Assembly: GCF_010093535.1 (NCBI RefSeq)
Contig: NW_022985197.1
Location: 383,254 to 447,253 of the forward strand
Source: Lindgomyces ingoldianus
Lineage: Eukaryota; Ascomycota; Dothideomycetes; Pleosporales; Lindgomycetaceae
DNA length: 64,000 nucleotides
Direction of reading: 5' to 3'
Notes under the pieces: model-generated
What the model was told of the DNA's origin: nothing
Seen by the model: the letters and a program-made list of their open reading frames with translations, nothing else
Database searches by the model: none
Position numbers and translations under genes: made by a program
Shown here: piece by piece, positions 23,931 through 36,000 of the stretch
Position numbering within the stretch: position 1 is the stretch's first letter
Layout: every line of letters begins with the position of its first letter

Positions 23931-25530
23931 TTACGTGCTAACTACACTGCATAGGTCAAAGTATACAAGAAGGGCGTACACGTACCATAAATTAACTGGA
24001 TCCCTCTGCGTTTTTTGCTGGCGCAGGATGCCGACGACAATGGAAGCTTCTTTGATCCCGAAGTGCTCGGATATGTGATTGAGCTGGCTCATGGTCCAGT
24101 CCCGGGCTACTGGAGGACAGTTACGAGACCATGCTACAATGTATAGAGCGTAGATGAGGATGTAGACGTCGAGAAAGTGCGACATGGTATGTGTATGACG
24201 ACCTGGCAGAGAGTCCTTGGGCAATTTATGTCGAGCAGCGAAGTCGCAATTCGTCATTTGCGGGACGGAGGCGAGAATCTCGCGGATCATAGATGTGATC
24301 GTGAGCTTTGCGCGTTCAATTATATGCTCGGCGTCTTCATCTTCCACAGACGATAAGCTATCTACAACTTGCTCGCAGAGCAGGATCCGAGTTAAGCGCA
24401 GAACATTCCACATCTGCGTAACCATTCGGTTGGGATACACGTCGTAAAGGGGGAAGAATCCGTCTGGAACAATCCTCCTTGGGTCATGTCCAGAGATAAA
24501 TTTCCGTTCGTACGTCCATGCTGGACCTGCTTCTAGTGCTACCTCCTCTAACTTTCTGTCGAGCTCTATATTCTTTGCGCAAAGGGACGATGACGCTGAG
24601 CGAGAGAATAGCATCTCAACCTCTGTATCGGTGACTTCTAGTATAACGTCGCTTAGTCTCCACTTGGGGTATGACGTATCAACAAATTGCGCAGCATGTC
24701 TCCTGATTCCTCGAACGACCTCGGGAATCGGATTGCCGGTGCTCAGGGCATATATCGTCGCGCTCAACGCGAGACCCAACAAAGCTCTCAGTTCCGTTCC
24801 TTCGCGGAACTGCTCGATGCCTCGTAGCTTAACTAGGGCAAGCGCTCCTTCGACATGCGCATAATTCGATACATCCACATCAGCATCTGACTTCATGATC
24901 TTTTCAAAGAGGTCGAATAAGAGCGCACTCTCGAATGTGGATGGTTTGCGAGCAGTTTCTGGATCCTGCAATGCTCTATTAAACCTTTTCAATGCGGCGC
25001 TATACTTTCTCCTGGCTAGGTCTCTTGCTGCTTGAGAAGAGACTTGATGTGAGAGAAAGGCTAGGCTGACGGCGTCGATGCCCAGTGTCAGATGCTCGGG
25101 TACAACCTGCGGGTCTTGGTATGCGTACAAGAAGTCCCACGTTCGGCTAAAGTCTGCGACATAGTAGGAGAAGAACATGCTCCGTCCCAGGACTTGGAGG
25201 TCTTGTGGAAAGTGCGTAAACTTCGAAGGTGCTCCAGGCTGCTTTGCATTGGTCTCGTTCTTCGGAGCTAATGCTTTGGACCGCACAGATTCGGTCTGGT
25301 CATTGATGCGAACCGTTTCCGTGTCTCGATAACCTGTACACGGTGTGTTGGCGCGTATACATGAGCTACAGCTTGGCCGCTGGAGATCGCACTACCAAAT
25401 TCGTCAACTTTGATGCACAATCATGCGGAGTCTTGATGAGGTATACCCGTAGCCTCCTATCCCTGCACCTCTTGCAGGCTTTTGAGAGTCTACCTCGGTG
25501 GATATGTATGCCAATGGACGGACCCAGCAT
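23931..25530 (-). CDS. Zn(II)2Cys6 transcription factor with fungal-specific regulatory domain
   Basis: Exon 1 (25530-25447) encodes 28 residues; intron 25446-25392 (55 nt, GTATAC...GGTAG) is followed by exon 2 (25391-23931), giving 514 residues. Splicing creates a perfect binuclear zinc cluster, Cys19-x2-Cys22-x6-Cys29-x6-Cys36-x2-Cys39-x6-Cys46; Cys29 is the first codon of exon 2. A TGA lies in frame three codons before ATG 25530, fixing the start. Residues from about 90 onward match the helical fungal transcription-factor domain (Fungal_trans_2 type), for example LGRSMFFSYYVADFSRTW and SKFTHFPQDLQ. It should be a nuclear DNA-binding regulator of nearby or pathway genes. It is divergent from the dehydrogenase at 26699, a possible target. 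The target and inducer are unknown. Confidence 0.9.
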
Positions 25531-26698
25531 AGTATGGGCTCAATTTGCTTAATGGTGATGTAGATAATTACTGGATACGGTGAAGTAGAGGAAGGGCTGT
25601 AGTGATGGAAATGTGCATTAAACGTCAGATCTTAGCTCTTATCTCAGGTGCTCAGCGGACTGTCCAGAGAAGCTCGGAGCCCCTGTGGACCCTGCGACTA
25701 GGAGGGGACCCCTACTAGCTCCTCGACTGAGAAGGCCAGCCAACCAGGGGCTCAAAAGCGCTTTCTCTGTCCAGCCGTCTGAGGGACTTTTATGATTTTT
25801 TAGGTGATATGTGATTACAAACCTCCTCCACTATGCACCAGCTCGACTAATAATTATTGTAGCTCTACCACTATACGTCCGAACCAGGTCAGATTTTGAT
25901 AGGTAATAGAGACAGTCTCTAGCTATATTCTAACATTTTTGTAACCTGTTTCTAACAAGATTCAGCAAAGTATTGCGTCACCAAGTCCTACAACTACACC
26001 TCAATGCAACTCCCTAACTACACGATATATTATCATTAGAATTTAAGACCTATCTAAGACACCTATCTAAGACAGGCTCTGTCAGGGAGCCTGCAAAATT
26101 TTAGAAGATTTAGGCTGCTGGTTGTCAAGCTGGATAGGCTGATTCATAAGGAAAATCACCAAAGTCCCTCAGACGGCTGATGAGAGAAACGCTAGTTACA
26201 GGGGTCAGAAACCGCTAGCCCCTAGGCTATACTCTGTTTGGAGTAGCACTATGCATGGTGGTTTGTGCGTCTTCTCATCACCTCGGCTGAGCTAGCTGAG
26301 ATAACTCAGCTCGGGAAGAATGCCTGACGCTAGTCTGGATGGGGCAAGCATTTCGATCCTAAACTCCGTCAATTTATCCTTCCTACAGCTATTGCGAATT
26401 TGATTTGTTCTTTCGACCAAAGATGTATCTAGCGCAGGTATATTTTGCGAATCGTCGGACCTTGCGGACTTTAAATTAAAATTTTATGACTTCCCGCCAT
26501 TGCCTACGACCATATTAGGAATACGTATCGTTACATACTTCGTCCATTCCAATTTCATAAGTAGAGAAGAGTCGAAACGACTCGTTTTCGTGACATATAA
26601 AGAGACCTAAAGTATTACGATAATGACAATAAGCAGGACAGTTAGCCTGTTCATACTGATATATTTGCGCTGCAATACCTCTCGAACAAATATCAAAC
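25531..26698. other. divergent intergenic region between the regulator and the dehydrogenase
   Basis: About 1.2 kb with no gene. It serves as the shared promoter region of two divergent genes and is occupied in its middle by an inverted-repeat element (about 25762-26189), listed separately. The part between the arms is more AT-rich than its surroundings. Confidence 0.5.
25762..26189. mobile_element. candidate MITE or other non-autonomous inverted-repeat element
   Basis: Two inverted arms about 390 bp apart share a perfect 19-bp core, CAGCCGTCTGAGGGACTTT at 25772-25790 and its reverse complement at 26161-26179. Similarity extends on both sides (TTTCTCT outward, TGATTTT inward). There is no coding content between the arms. 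The exact outer ends and the target duplication are not clear to me, so the coordinates mark only the similar arms. Confidence 0.5.
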
Positions 26699-27543
26699 AT
26701 GCCTTTCCCTTATAAACACGTACTCCTCATCGGCGCCACGTCCGGTATTGGCAAAGCCATGGCCGACCGCTTTATCGATGAAGGGGTGAAAGTTACTGCA
26801 GTGGGTCGACGACAAGAACGCCTTGACGATTTTGTATCGAGCCACGGCAGCGACAAGGCATCCAGCTTCGCTTTCGACATTGGTGACTTGGACAAGATTC
26901 CAACATTTGTTGAGATGTAAGAAATCCTGCCCAAATCACTCTCCCAGAATCCTCAGCTAATGAACTTAGTACCATGAAGACTTATCCTTCAATCGATTGC
27001 GTCTTTCTCAACGCTGGAACTCATCATCGCTTTGACTTCTCGAAGCCCGACTCAGTTGATCTAGAAGTCTTCAATCGTGAGATAACCGTTAATTTCACCT
27101 CCTTCGTCGCTTTAGCTCACGCTCTGCTTCCGCCTCTTCTCGCTTCCAATGAGCACTCAAGTTTGATCTTTACTGGCACACCGATCAGCCTAGTTCCTGC
27201 TTTCATTTTGCCTGCCTATTCCGCATCCAAGGCAGCTCTTGATGCATTCATCATGTGCCTGCGAGAGCAATTGAGAGACACGAACGTGCGGGTCATGCAC
27301 ATTAGTCCTGGGCCTATCCAGACCGAGCTGCATGACAGTGAAATGGGGCAGGAGTCGGGAAGAAGTTTCGGGATGCCTCTGAAAGACTTCGTGGATCAGG
27401 CGTATGCTGGATTGAACGAGGGAAGAGCAGACATCTTTCCCGGATGCGTAGGCGGATCTACTAAGGAGCAGTTTATGGAGATTGTGGAGAAGAGGGGCGG
27501 GGGATTTGCAAGATTGTCCAAGCTCTTACGTGGTATTTACTAA
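26699..27543 (+). CDS. short-chain dehydrogenase/reductase
   Basis: Exons 26699-26916 and 26970-27543 encode 263 residues; intron 26917-26969 is GTAAGA...TTAG with a GCTAA branch region. The Rossmann-fold cofactor loop is GATSGIG (12-18), and Arg-Arg after beta-2 (AVGRRQERL) suggests NADP(H). NAG is at 87-89 and the catalytic Tyr156-x3-Lys160 is present in YSASKAAL. The usual catalytic serine 13 residues before Tyr is Thr143 here, in FTGTPIS. The length and C-terminal layout fit classical cytosolic SDRs close to DltE/YdfG-type oxidoreductases. The substrate is unknown. It is transcribed divergently from the Zn2Cys6 regulator. Open and apparently functional. Confidence 0.9.
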
Positions 27544-28716
27544 GTTATACGGATCCGTAGAGGTCGCTCTAGCTATGTATGCGAGCTAAATGATGATGTG
27601 GTTTGACTCTCCTATAACGTGTCGTTGTAGGGAGTGCAGTCGACCCGCACTGGTCATATCCTTGTGGATGTTTCGAATTGTACAAGTTTAGGAGTGTGAA
27701 GTGTGGATTATGTGAAGGTGGAGCCACATATACAGCAGCTCATGGGATCGACGCTCGATAAAGTCCCAGATACCACCCTTTGTTTGACGCTCAGAATAGT
27801 TTGGTAAGGCGGCTGTCAAGAGTGGCGCGGAGAAATCCTCACGGCACGCTGTGAAGAGAAGCCGATTCTGTAAGCGCTGGATTCACTAGGTTGTGGGTCA
27901 GTAAGGTCGTTCGTTCCTCCATGTACTCATGCACCTATAGGGCAATGTGCATTGACCAAGAGAAAGTTCGGCTGCCAAGGCCGCTGACTCTCTTACACCT
28001 AATAAAACTATAATTTACCTCAAAGCACTTCTTTCATTCTAGCGTAATGCGACAAACTGCTAAATGCGTCAGAATTGGGGTACCAACCTGCGTGGGGGAA
28101 TTCCCTTCTTCACCGCGTACAATGTAGACGATAGTTTTGCTACATCATGGTGGGATTTAATGGTCTGAACAAATACCTTTTGTCGATTTCAAAAGCGATA
28201 GAACAGTAATAACGGCATTGTGGTGGAGAAATATCGTTGTAGCATGAAGGCGCACTTTGAGGAAATCAGGCGACAAAACGTCTTGGTTCTTAAATTATAA
28301 GTACGAAGTCTCTGAAATGTTATGGAATAGATACAGAGCGCGACTTGTATAGTGGTATGAAAATTTTGACATCTTTGCAGGTTCTGAGTTGCTCAGAAAT
28401 TAAAGTGCCTTGGATTCATCTAAGCACACAGAGTGCTCCATCACTTGTTCCACTTGTTCCCAGCGCACCCCAAAAAACCATCAAAAATCAAGAAAATTGT
28501 ACCTTAGTATCTATTATATGCAAAAATCGGGGCAAAAATCGGGGCATTTTCTAGCGGTGCCTACTGGATTTTCCCTTCTGCTAAAATAGTATGAGTGTGA
28601 GAGGTATTAAGCAAAAAGCACGAGGCACAGAGAAAGAATACAGGATAAAGAGCGTAAAGAGAGAGAGAGTAAACCTTAGTGTCAGAGGCAGAGGTATGGA
28701 GGCCGAGGAGCCTATA
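27544..28716. other. intergenic stretch at the edge of the repeat block
   Basis: No supported gene. It has the 3' UTR of the dehydrogenase, a two-copy 12-bp tandem repeat (CAAAAATCGGGG) at 28521-28544, and from about 28590 a purine-rich tract leading into an LTR-like sequence at 28717. Confidence 0.45.
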
Positions 28717-28830
28717 TGTAAATATGGGATAGTAGGTAGCATAGATGGCACTGAGAGCAAGGTCTTAGAGAAATAGGAGGGTATTGTAAGAGACAAATCA
28801 CTGCCAAGCCTTTGTCAGATTGAAGCACTG
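28717..28830 (+). repeat. partial LTR-like copy related to solo LTR A
   Basis: It starts TGTAAATATGGGATAGTAGG and is clearly similar over roughly 100 bp to the solo LTRs at 32439 and 62703 (shared blocks include TGGCACTGAGAGCAAG, GTATTGTAAGAGA and CACTGCCAAGC). After about 28820 similarity fades, and no CTTACA end is found at the expected 201 bp. It is preceded by a purine-rich tract, so it may be a 3' LTR of a related element or a truncated copy. Confidence 0.5.
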
Positions 28831-29007
28831 TTTCTGGGCTTCCTTGGATGAATGATGGGTTTGGATATGATGTATGGGATGATTGATTGATTGTATTGAT
28901 GGTCTTCATTTCTCGATCCTTTTTCTGCTCTACTCGTGTTGCTCGGCTTTTTGTTTTGCCGATCCGAGTCCCTCGCGCACTTGCCCTATGCGCGACCAGC
29001 TTGCAAC

Positions 29008-29607
29008 NNNNNNNNNNNNNNNNNNNNNNNNNNNNNNNNNNNNNNNNNNNNNNNNNNNNNNNNNNNNNNNNNNNNNNNNNNNNNNNNNNNNNNNNNNNNN
29101 NNNNNNNNNNNNNNNNNNNNNNNNNNNNNNNNNNNNNNNNNNNNNNNNNNNNNNNNNNNNNNNNNNNNNNNNNNNNNNNNNNNNNNNNNNNNNNNNNNNN
29201 NNNNNNNNNNNNNNNNNNNNNNNNNNNNNNNNNNNNNNNNNNNNNNNNNNNNNNNNNNNNNNNNNNNNNNNNNNNNNNNNNNNNNNNNNNNNNNNNNNNN
29301 NNNNNNNNNNNNNNNNNNNNNNNNNNNNNNNNNNNNNNNNNNNNNNNNNNNNNNNNNNNNNNNNNNNNNNNNNNNNNNNNNNNNNNNNNNNNNNNNNNNN
29401 NNNNNNNNNNNNNNNNNNNNNNNNNNNNNNNNNNNNNNNNNNNNNNNNNNNNNNNNNNNNNNNNNNNNNNNNNNNNNNNNNNNNNNNNNNNNNNNNNNNN
29501 NNNNNNNNNNNNNNNNNNNNNNNNNNNNNNNNNNNNNNNNNNNNNNNNNNNNNNNNNNNNNNNNNNNNNNNNNNNNNNNNNNNNNNNNNNNNNNNNNNNN
29601 NNNNNNN
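29008..29607. other. assembly gap, 600 Ns
   Basis: Exactly 600 undetermined bases. The bases on both sides (28880-29007 and 29608-29700) have ordinary GC content and are not RIP-mutated, unlike the sequence from 29703 on. Reading frames crossing the Ns are meaningless. The missing part of retroelement F probably lies here or was deleted. Confidence 0.98.
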
Positions 29608-29702
29608 GCAGCAACATACTGTTCGAGCTTATTGCTCGTACTATGTAGCAGCTTTCGTCCAGCGTTCCTCCTGTCTTGACAGTAGGTGCGCATATCTAAC
29701 AA

Positions 29703-29907
29703 CTCTACACACTTATTTAATAATAAGGTTAATACATAAGACAACTCTAATAATTAGTAAATACTATAAAGTTATATTTTTATCTAATAAAGAGGATTAA
29801 AATAAGAAATAGTGTAAGAATAATAAAATAAATAAAACTAGTAAGCTATTTAGTATAAAAAAGATAGATATTAAAAACGCCTTTTAAAAGGTAGATACTT
29901 ACTTTAT
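29703..29907 (+). mobile_element. retroelement F, left remnant (3' end of its internal region)
   Basis: Aligns with the 3' end of the internal region of element C (55890-56110): shared blocks such as GTTAATA-ATAAGACAA and AAGCTATTTAGTATAAAAA. It is broken by insertion of C at TTTAT (29903-29907) and resumes at 56765, where the joined sequence again matches C. Its 5' part is missing in or before the gap. Confidence 0.8.
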
Positions 29908-30496
29908 TGTTACGGTCTATGGTTGGACCAGCGTAACTCCACTAGCAGTGCTCCACAATCTAGCTGGATTGGGACAGGGCTCGCTTAAAAACCAGTCGGA
30001 GGACACGGAGGCAGCGCAGCTGCCCGAGGTTATAGAAGAATGCGTCGTCTAATAAAGAGGCGGGCCGCGAATCCAGGGAGCTTAAGAGAGCCTGCAGGAG
30101 TCTCCTTAGCAAGCTCCTATAAACTCCTACTAACTCCTCTTAGCGCCCTAGCACATGTATATAGTTCCCACATTAAACAACCTTTAGGAGGTGTGTTTAA
30201 CATTTAGTTTATTCTTTACATAGACTAAGTAGCATTTAGCTTTCTAAAGAGCTGTAATACTATTTGTATATCTTACACTATATATACCTCTAACTCTGTC
30301 TATTAGGACTGTTTAACCCTAGCCTCTCTACTGCTGCACATAGGGCAAACTACAATCTAGTCACCCTACCCTTCTCTAATAGCCTAATAGCCTGTACGCA
30401 GGACTGTACACCCTGCTAGATTAGCCCCTACTATCTGTCCTACCTCTTTAGGAATATTGTAAGACCTAAGTGCTTCTTAAAGCAAAAATTGTAACA
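29908..30496 (+). repeat. 5' LTR of element C
   Basis: 589 bp, TGTTACGG...GTAACA, followed by TTAAACACTACC, the same internal start seen in B. Only lightly to moderately RIP-mutated near its start. Confidence 0.9.
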
Positions 30497-32475
30497 TTAA
30501 ACACTACCCTTTTTAAAAAGTATAGATACTTTATAACATAACTTAGATTCTAACATAGCCTATACTACGCTATTAGGATCTACAGAAGTTCCTACCTAAA
30601 GCAAAGCTGTCCTAGTAGAATAGATTAACATAATTTAGAATAACATTAAAAAACTCTAGCAGATTAGTAATAAAGTTAGTAAATTACTAAAACTTAAAAA
30701 AAAAATTACTAACTTTTACTAAAAAGTAGTAGAATTATAAAACCTTCTTAAACTTTTAAGCTCTTAGAAAGTAACTAACTAAGCCTATTAAATACATAAA
30801 CTATAAGTAAAGCTAGTAAAGATCTAAAACATCTTAACTAAAAAAACAAGCATTATAGTAAAAAAAAGCTTTAAAACTAGCTCTTTTAAAGCTTTTTAAA
30901 AAATTACTAAAGAACTTTTAACTATTCTTTATAAGATGTCACCTTTATATGTAATATAATAAAAAAGCATTTTAGACTAACATAGAAATAATATTCTAAA
31001 TAAGATTACACTTAAAAGGCCCTTTTATAATTTAGTTCTAACTCTATGCAGATAATTAGATAAATTTTAGAGTAAATAGTAAAGCACTTACTTTTAAAAT
31101 AAAAAAAGTATTTAGTAGTATTAAAAACTTTAAAAAAGCTCTAATAGCTATTTATAAAACCTTTAATAAAAAAAAGATTGCAGTAGACAAGTTAGACACT
31201 ATAAAATAAAAAACTAGCCTAGTTTAGAATTATGCAGCACGCTTTAGAGAACAGCTAGCTATCTGCAGATAGATAAACTAGAAAGCCCTCTGCTACATGT
31301 TCTATAATAGACTAAGTAAAGTAGTAAAAGATAAATTTATGCACAGTAAAAAACTAACTACTTTTAAAAAATTTATTATGTAAGCAATAATCTATAACAA
31401 CTGTTATAAAAAGTGTAAAAAATAAAAAAAATAAAAAGGAACTTTTTAAAGACTAGAGTTTATTTCTAAGAAAAAAAAGCTTTTATAATATAATAAAAAA
31501 CTAATAGACCTTAGTTATGTAAAGCATATATAAAGCCTTCTCTTTAAGAAGAGCTAAGTTCTAGGACATAATAAGCTGCCCTTAATAAAGAAATAACAAA
31601 AGTAGCTAAAAAATAAGGCCTACCTAAACTATAAAAAAGTAGGATATTTCTACTAAAACTACCTAAACTTTTAGAAAAGAGAGAATAAAAATACTACTAT
31701 AATAATAAAAGCTATTACTGCTAAATACAGCCTTATAAATAAGAAAATATTAGAAAGACTAAATAATAGACTTTACTAGTAATATAAAAAAAACTACTTT
31801 TTAAACAACTGCCTTAAAGTGTATTAGAAGGTAGTTATTTAAAATTTTAGCAGCCTTAATACAGTGTTACAAGACCTTGTAATTTTTAAAAAATATAAAA
31901 AAAAAACTTAGATCTAAGGATATATTATAAACATTTAAAAAGAAAAGAAATAATTCCCTCTTTAAAATTAAACCTCTAGCACTTTAGTAAAAGAGCTCTT
32001 TTAACAGTTTTAGAAATGTAAATGCTAGAAGTGCAGTTTATAACATAACTACCTAAGTTATTACATAGTTATGCTTTATTAGATAAATATTAGTAATAAC
32101 TACTTTACATTTAACATTATCTAACGCATAGCTAAAGTTAAATATAATATTATAAATAAAAAAGAGTAATAGCAGTTCTTTATAAAGATCTAAGATTAAA
32201 AACTAGAAGGACTAGGTAAACCTGCTAGGTTTAAAGTCCTAAAGCTAGTACCTAGAAAGCCTAAGACACTGCTTCTAAGCCTTATAATTAGTAAGAAAGC
32301 TTTAGTAATGTAACAGAGCTATAGTTAGTGCGCACTTTATAGAAATAAAACCTACAGCACTAATAACTGCTAATAAAAAGGACACTTAGTCTAGATAGTA
32401 CAGACGCAGGAATACCTACAGTAGACTTAGAAGGGCCCTGTAAAGATGGGATAGTAAGTAGCACAGATAGCACTG

Positions 32476-33078
32476 TGTTACAATCCTTGCTTCGGGAAGC
32501 ACTTGGGTCTTATGATATTCCTAGGGGGGAAGTAGGACGGGTAATAGGGGCCAATCTGGTGGGGTGTACAGTCCCACGTACAGGCTATTAGGCTAATAGA
32601 GGGAGGAAGAGTAACTAGATTGTGGTTTGCCCTATGTGCAGCAGTAGAGAGGCTAGGGTTAAACAGTCCTGTTAGACAGGGTTAGAGGTATATATAGTGT
32701 AAGATATATAAATAGTATTGCAGCTCTTTAGAAAGCTAAATGCTACTTAGTCTATGTAAAGAATAAACTAAATGTTAAACACTTTCTAAAGGTTGTTTAA
32801 TGTAGGAACTATATACATGTGTAGGGGACGCTAAGGGGAGTTAGCAGGAGTTTGTAGGAGCCCTCTAAGAGGGGTTTTTATAAGCTTCTCTAAGCTCTCT
32901 TAAGCTCCTTCTAATTTATAGCGTGTCCTCCTATTAGACAACGCATTCTTCTATAATCTTAGGTAGGCGCGCTACCTCTGCGTCCTCTAATTAGTCTGTA
33001 AGCGAGCCCTGCCCTAAACTAGCTAGATTGTGGAGCACTGCTAGTAGGGTTATGTTAGTCTAACTGTAGACTGTAACA
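32476..33078 (-). repeat. 3' LTR of element B
   Basis: 603 bp; on the plus strand it starts TGTTACAATCC and ends CTGTAACA. The adjacent internal sequence is the complement of the polypurine tract. Confidence 0.9.
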
Positions 33079-36000
33079 CGCTGCCCCCTCTCTCTAGCGG
33101 CGTCCTTGCTGCTCTGCTTACATAATTATGTTAGTAAGGGTTTGTTTATAAAGTAGGCGTTTACTTGCTAAAAGGCATTCTTAACATCTATTTATTTTAC
33201 ACTAAATAGCTTGTTAGTCTTATTTATTCTACTATCTTTATGTTGCTTATTATTTTAATCCTCTTTACTAGATAAAGATAAGGCTCTATAGCGCTTACTA
33301 GTTTTTAGGGTTATTCTGTGTGTTAACTTTATCTTTAGATAAGTGCGTTAAGTGTATAAAAAAGCATAGCAAATGTAACACTTTTGTTTTTAATGCTATG
33401 TAGAATTATTTAAAGAAAGAGAAGAAGGCGCTTCTTTAGAAAGCTAAGGTGTTAAAGGCCTAGAATTATGTGTTGTAGGACAAGTAACAGGCCTAAGACT
33501 AGGAAGAACTAGCGTGGGATTAGGAGCAGCTTTGTCTGCAGGAGGAGATGCTAGGGGCAATAGATAGGGAGCATTCTAAACAGGATTGTATCTAAAGATT
33601 GCTAAATTTACTAGAGGCCTATTGCGTAAGGTACCTAAAAGGGGATCTCTCCTCCTTAGACAAGATAAAAGCTTTTAAGGCTAAAGTAGATAGCTATTCT
33701 TCTTTTTAACTATTATTAGCTAAGACTTGTCTTTAAAGGCTGCTGCTATCTAGTAATAACATAGCTGTTCCTTTTAATATAAGTGCCTTATTGCCTAGCT
33801 AGTTTCTTTTAGATAAGCTTAAAAGTACTTTTGTACTAACAGCTGCGCGTTTCTTAAATTCTTAGCTAGTTCTTACATGTTTTTACTAGTAAGCTATTTT
33901 TTCTATTTTACTAAGAACTTTTTCTAGTTTTTTTAATTACTAATAATTTATTTAACTTTATATTCTACTTCTTTGTTCTTTTATTTTTAAGTAGATAAGA
34001 GGACTTCTTTTAGTGCTTTTTCTAGTCTAGAGACATAGAACTATAGGTGTATCTTTATATGCAGGGGAAGCTTAAGCTTGCAGTTGTTCTGTTAGGTCTA
34101 AAGGACTTTATATAGTTTTATCTTTTTTTTTGCTAGCTTTCTTAAAGGTCTAGGTGTCTTAAGGTTTTTTATGTTAAGATAGACATAGTCTTCTAGGTAA
34201 ATTTCTAGTCCTAGTTATTATAATTTGTTTACATATTTTTCTATTGCTTCTTTACTAGATCTTGCTTTAATAGCTAACTTCTTATGTATCTAACATAGGT
34301 CTGTTAGCTAATCTATTAATTCTTATAAGTCTATAGGTTAACTGCTATGCAGCATAAAGTATAGGTTATATCTAAAATTAGCTTTATATAGTGTTTCTTT
34401 TGTTATAGCTAATTCTATGTTATTAATTACTAACTGCGCTATTAGAAGCTATTTTAGCTAGTTATTTTAAGTATAAAAAATATACTTTTTTAAATATTTT
34501 TCTATTTCTGCATTTGCTCTTTTAGTCTGTCTATCTGTCTGCGGGTAGTAGGCTGTTAATAGCTTATGTGCTATGCTAAGGTGCTGTATTGCTGCTTTCT
34601 AGAAACTGCTAGTAAATAGCTTATCTTAGTTAGAGATAATAATCTTAAGGCATTTATGTACTAATATTATGTTTTACTTTAGTTTATAAATAAATTCTTT
34701 AGCTATTATTATTTTTTTTAAGGGCTAGGTGTGTAGATACTTAGTAGTTTTGTCTAGAGCTACTGTAATTATGTTGCACATCCTGTCTGTTCCTAGTTCT
34801 CTAGCTAGGGGTAATCCTATAATAAAGTCTATTGTAATTATTATCTATAGTAGCTTTAGTGCTTTAATTAGTTAGAGATATCTATAGGCCTTATGCCTTC
34901 TTAAGTTGTTTTTATTGCAGGTATTGTATTCTCTAAGTACCTCTATGCATAGTTGCTTTACCTTTAGTATTTGTTATAGTATAGTAGCCCTTAGCTTCTT
35001 TTAAAGGGTGCCTATTCCTAGATGTCTAAACATTAGAGATTTGTAATATTCTTAGATTAGGTTCTTTTATTCTTACTTGCTAGCTATAAGCATGTAGAAT
35101 TTCTTTATAGGTTAGGGCTTATTATAAATCTATTCTTTATTAGTTTTCTTAAAGAGTATAAATTCTTTAGTTCTCTTCTTTTCTTTATTAAAGTAGTCTA
35201 GTCTTTAGCTAAGAGCGTTAGCCTACTAGTTTTATGCTCTAGGTATGTGCTTAATAATATAGTTAAACTGTGCAAGTTCTATTACTTATTTTATGTGCAT
35301 TAGTAATAGTTTCTTTACTAACAAGAACATAACTAAGTTTACATAGTTAGTTATAATATTAAATAGCTTTACTATTCTATATAGCTCTGTAGCCTATACT
35401 TTTACAGCATTTAATATTACTTTTAGCTCTTTATTAGGTATGCTGTAGCCTGCTTTAGGACCTAAGAACTTAGCAGAGTGGTACGCAACTAGGTGCTATT
35501 TTCTGTCTTCCTGCTTTTAGTATAATGCAGCTCTGCTAGCTCTAAGGGATGCGTCTGTGTGGATCTTTGTATCTAGTTGTGGGTTGTACATTCTTAGTAC
35601 TAGTTTGTCTGTTATAGCTTATTTTAATGTTGTAAATGCTTTATTTATTTCTAAAGTCTAGACAAACTTTGCTATTACCTACTTCTTAGTTATAGTGTTT
35701 GTTAATAGTATAGCAATTTTTAAGTAGTCCTTAATTATTTGTCTAACATAACCTAATAATCCTAGGAATCCCTTTACTTCCTTAACTGTCTAGGGTTCTA
35801 GCTATTTAAGTACCTTCTGTACTTAGTCTTCTAAAGTATCTCTTAAATAGATAAGGACGTTATTTAAATATACTAGGGTAAAGACATCTAGATAAGGGTT
35901 AAGAGCTGTATTAATAATTTGCTAGAACGTTGCTAGAGTGTTTATTAGGCTAAACAGCATTACTAATAATTTGTAGAGCCCTTATAAAGTTCTAAATGCT

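Noticed and set aside
28712..29800. Long open frames across the N run on both strands
   Set aside because: They are open only because N codons are not stops; the flanking codons show no domain.
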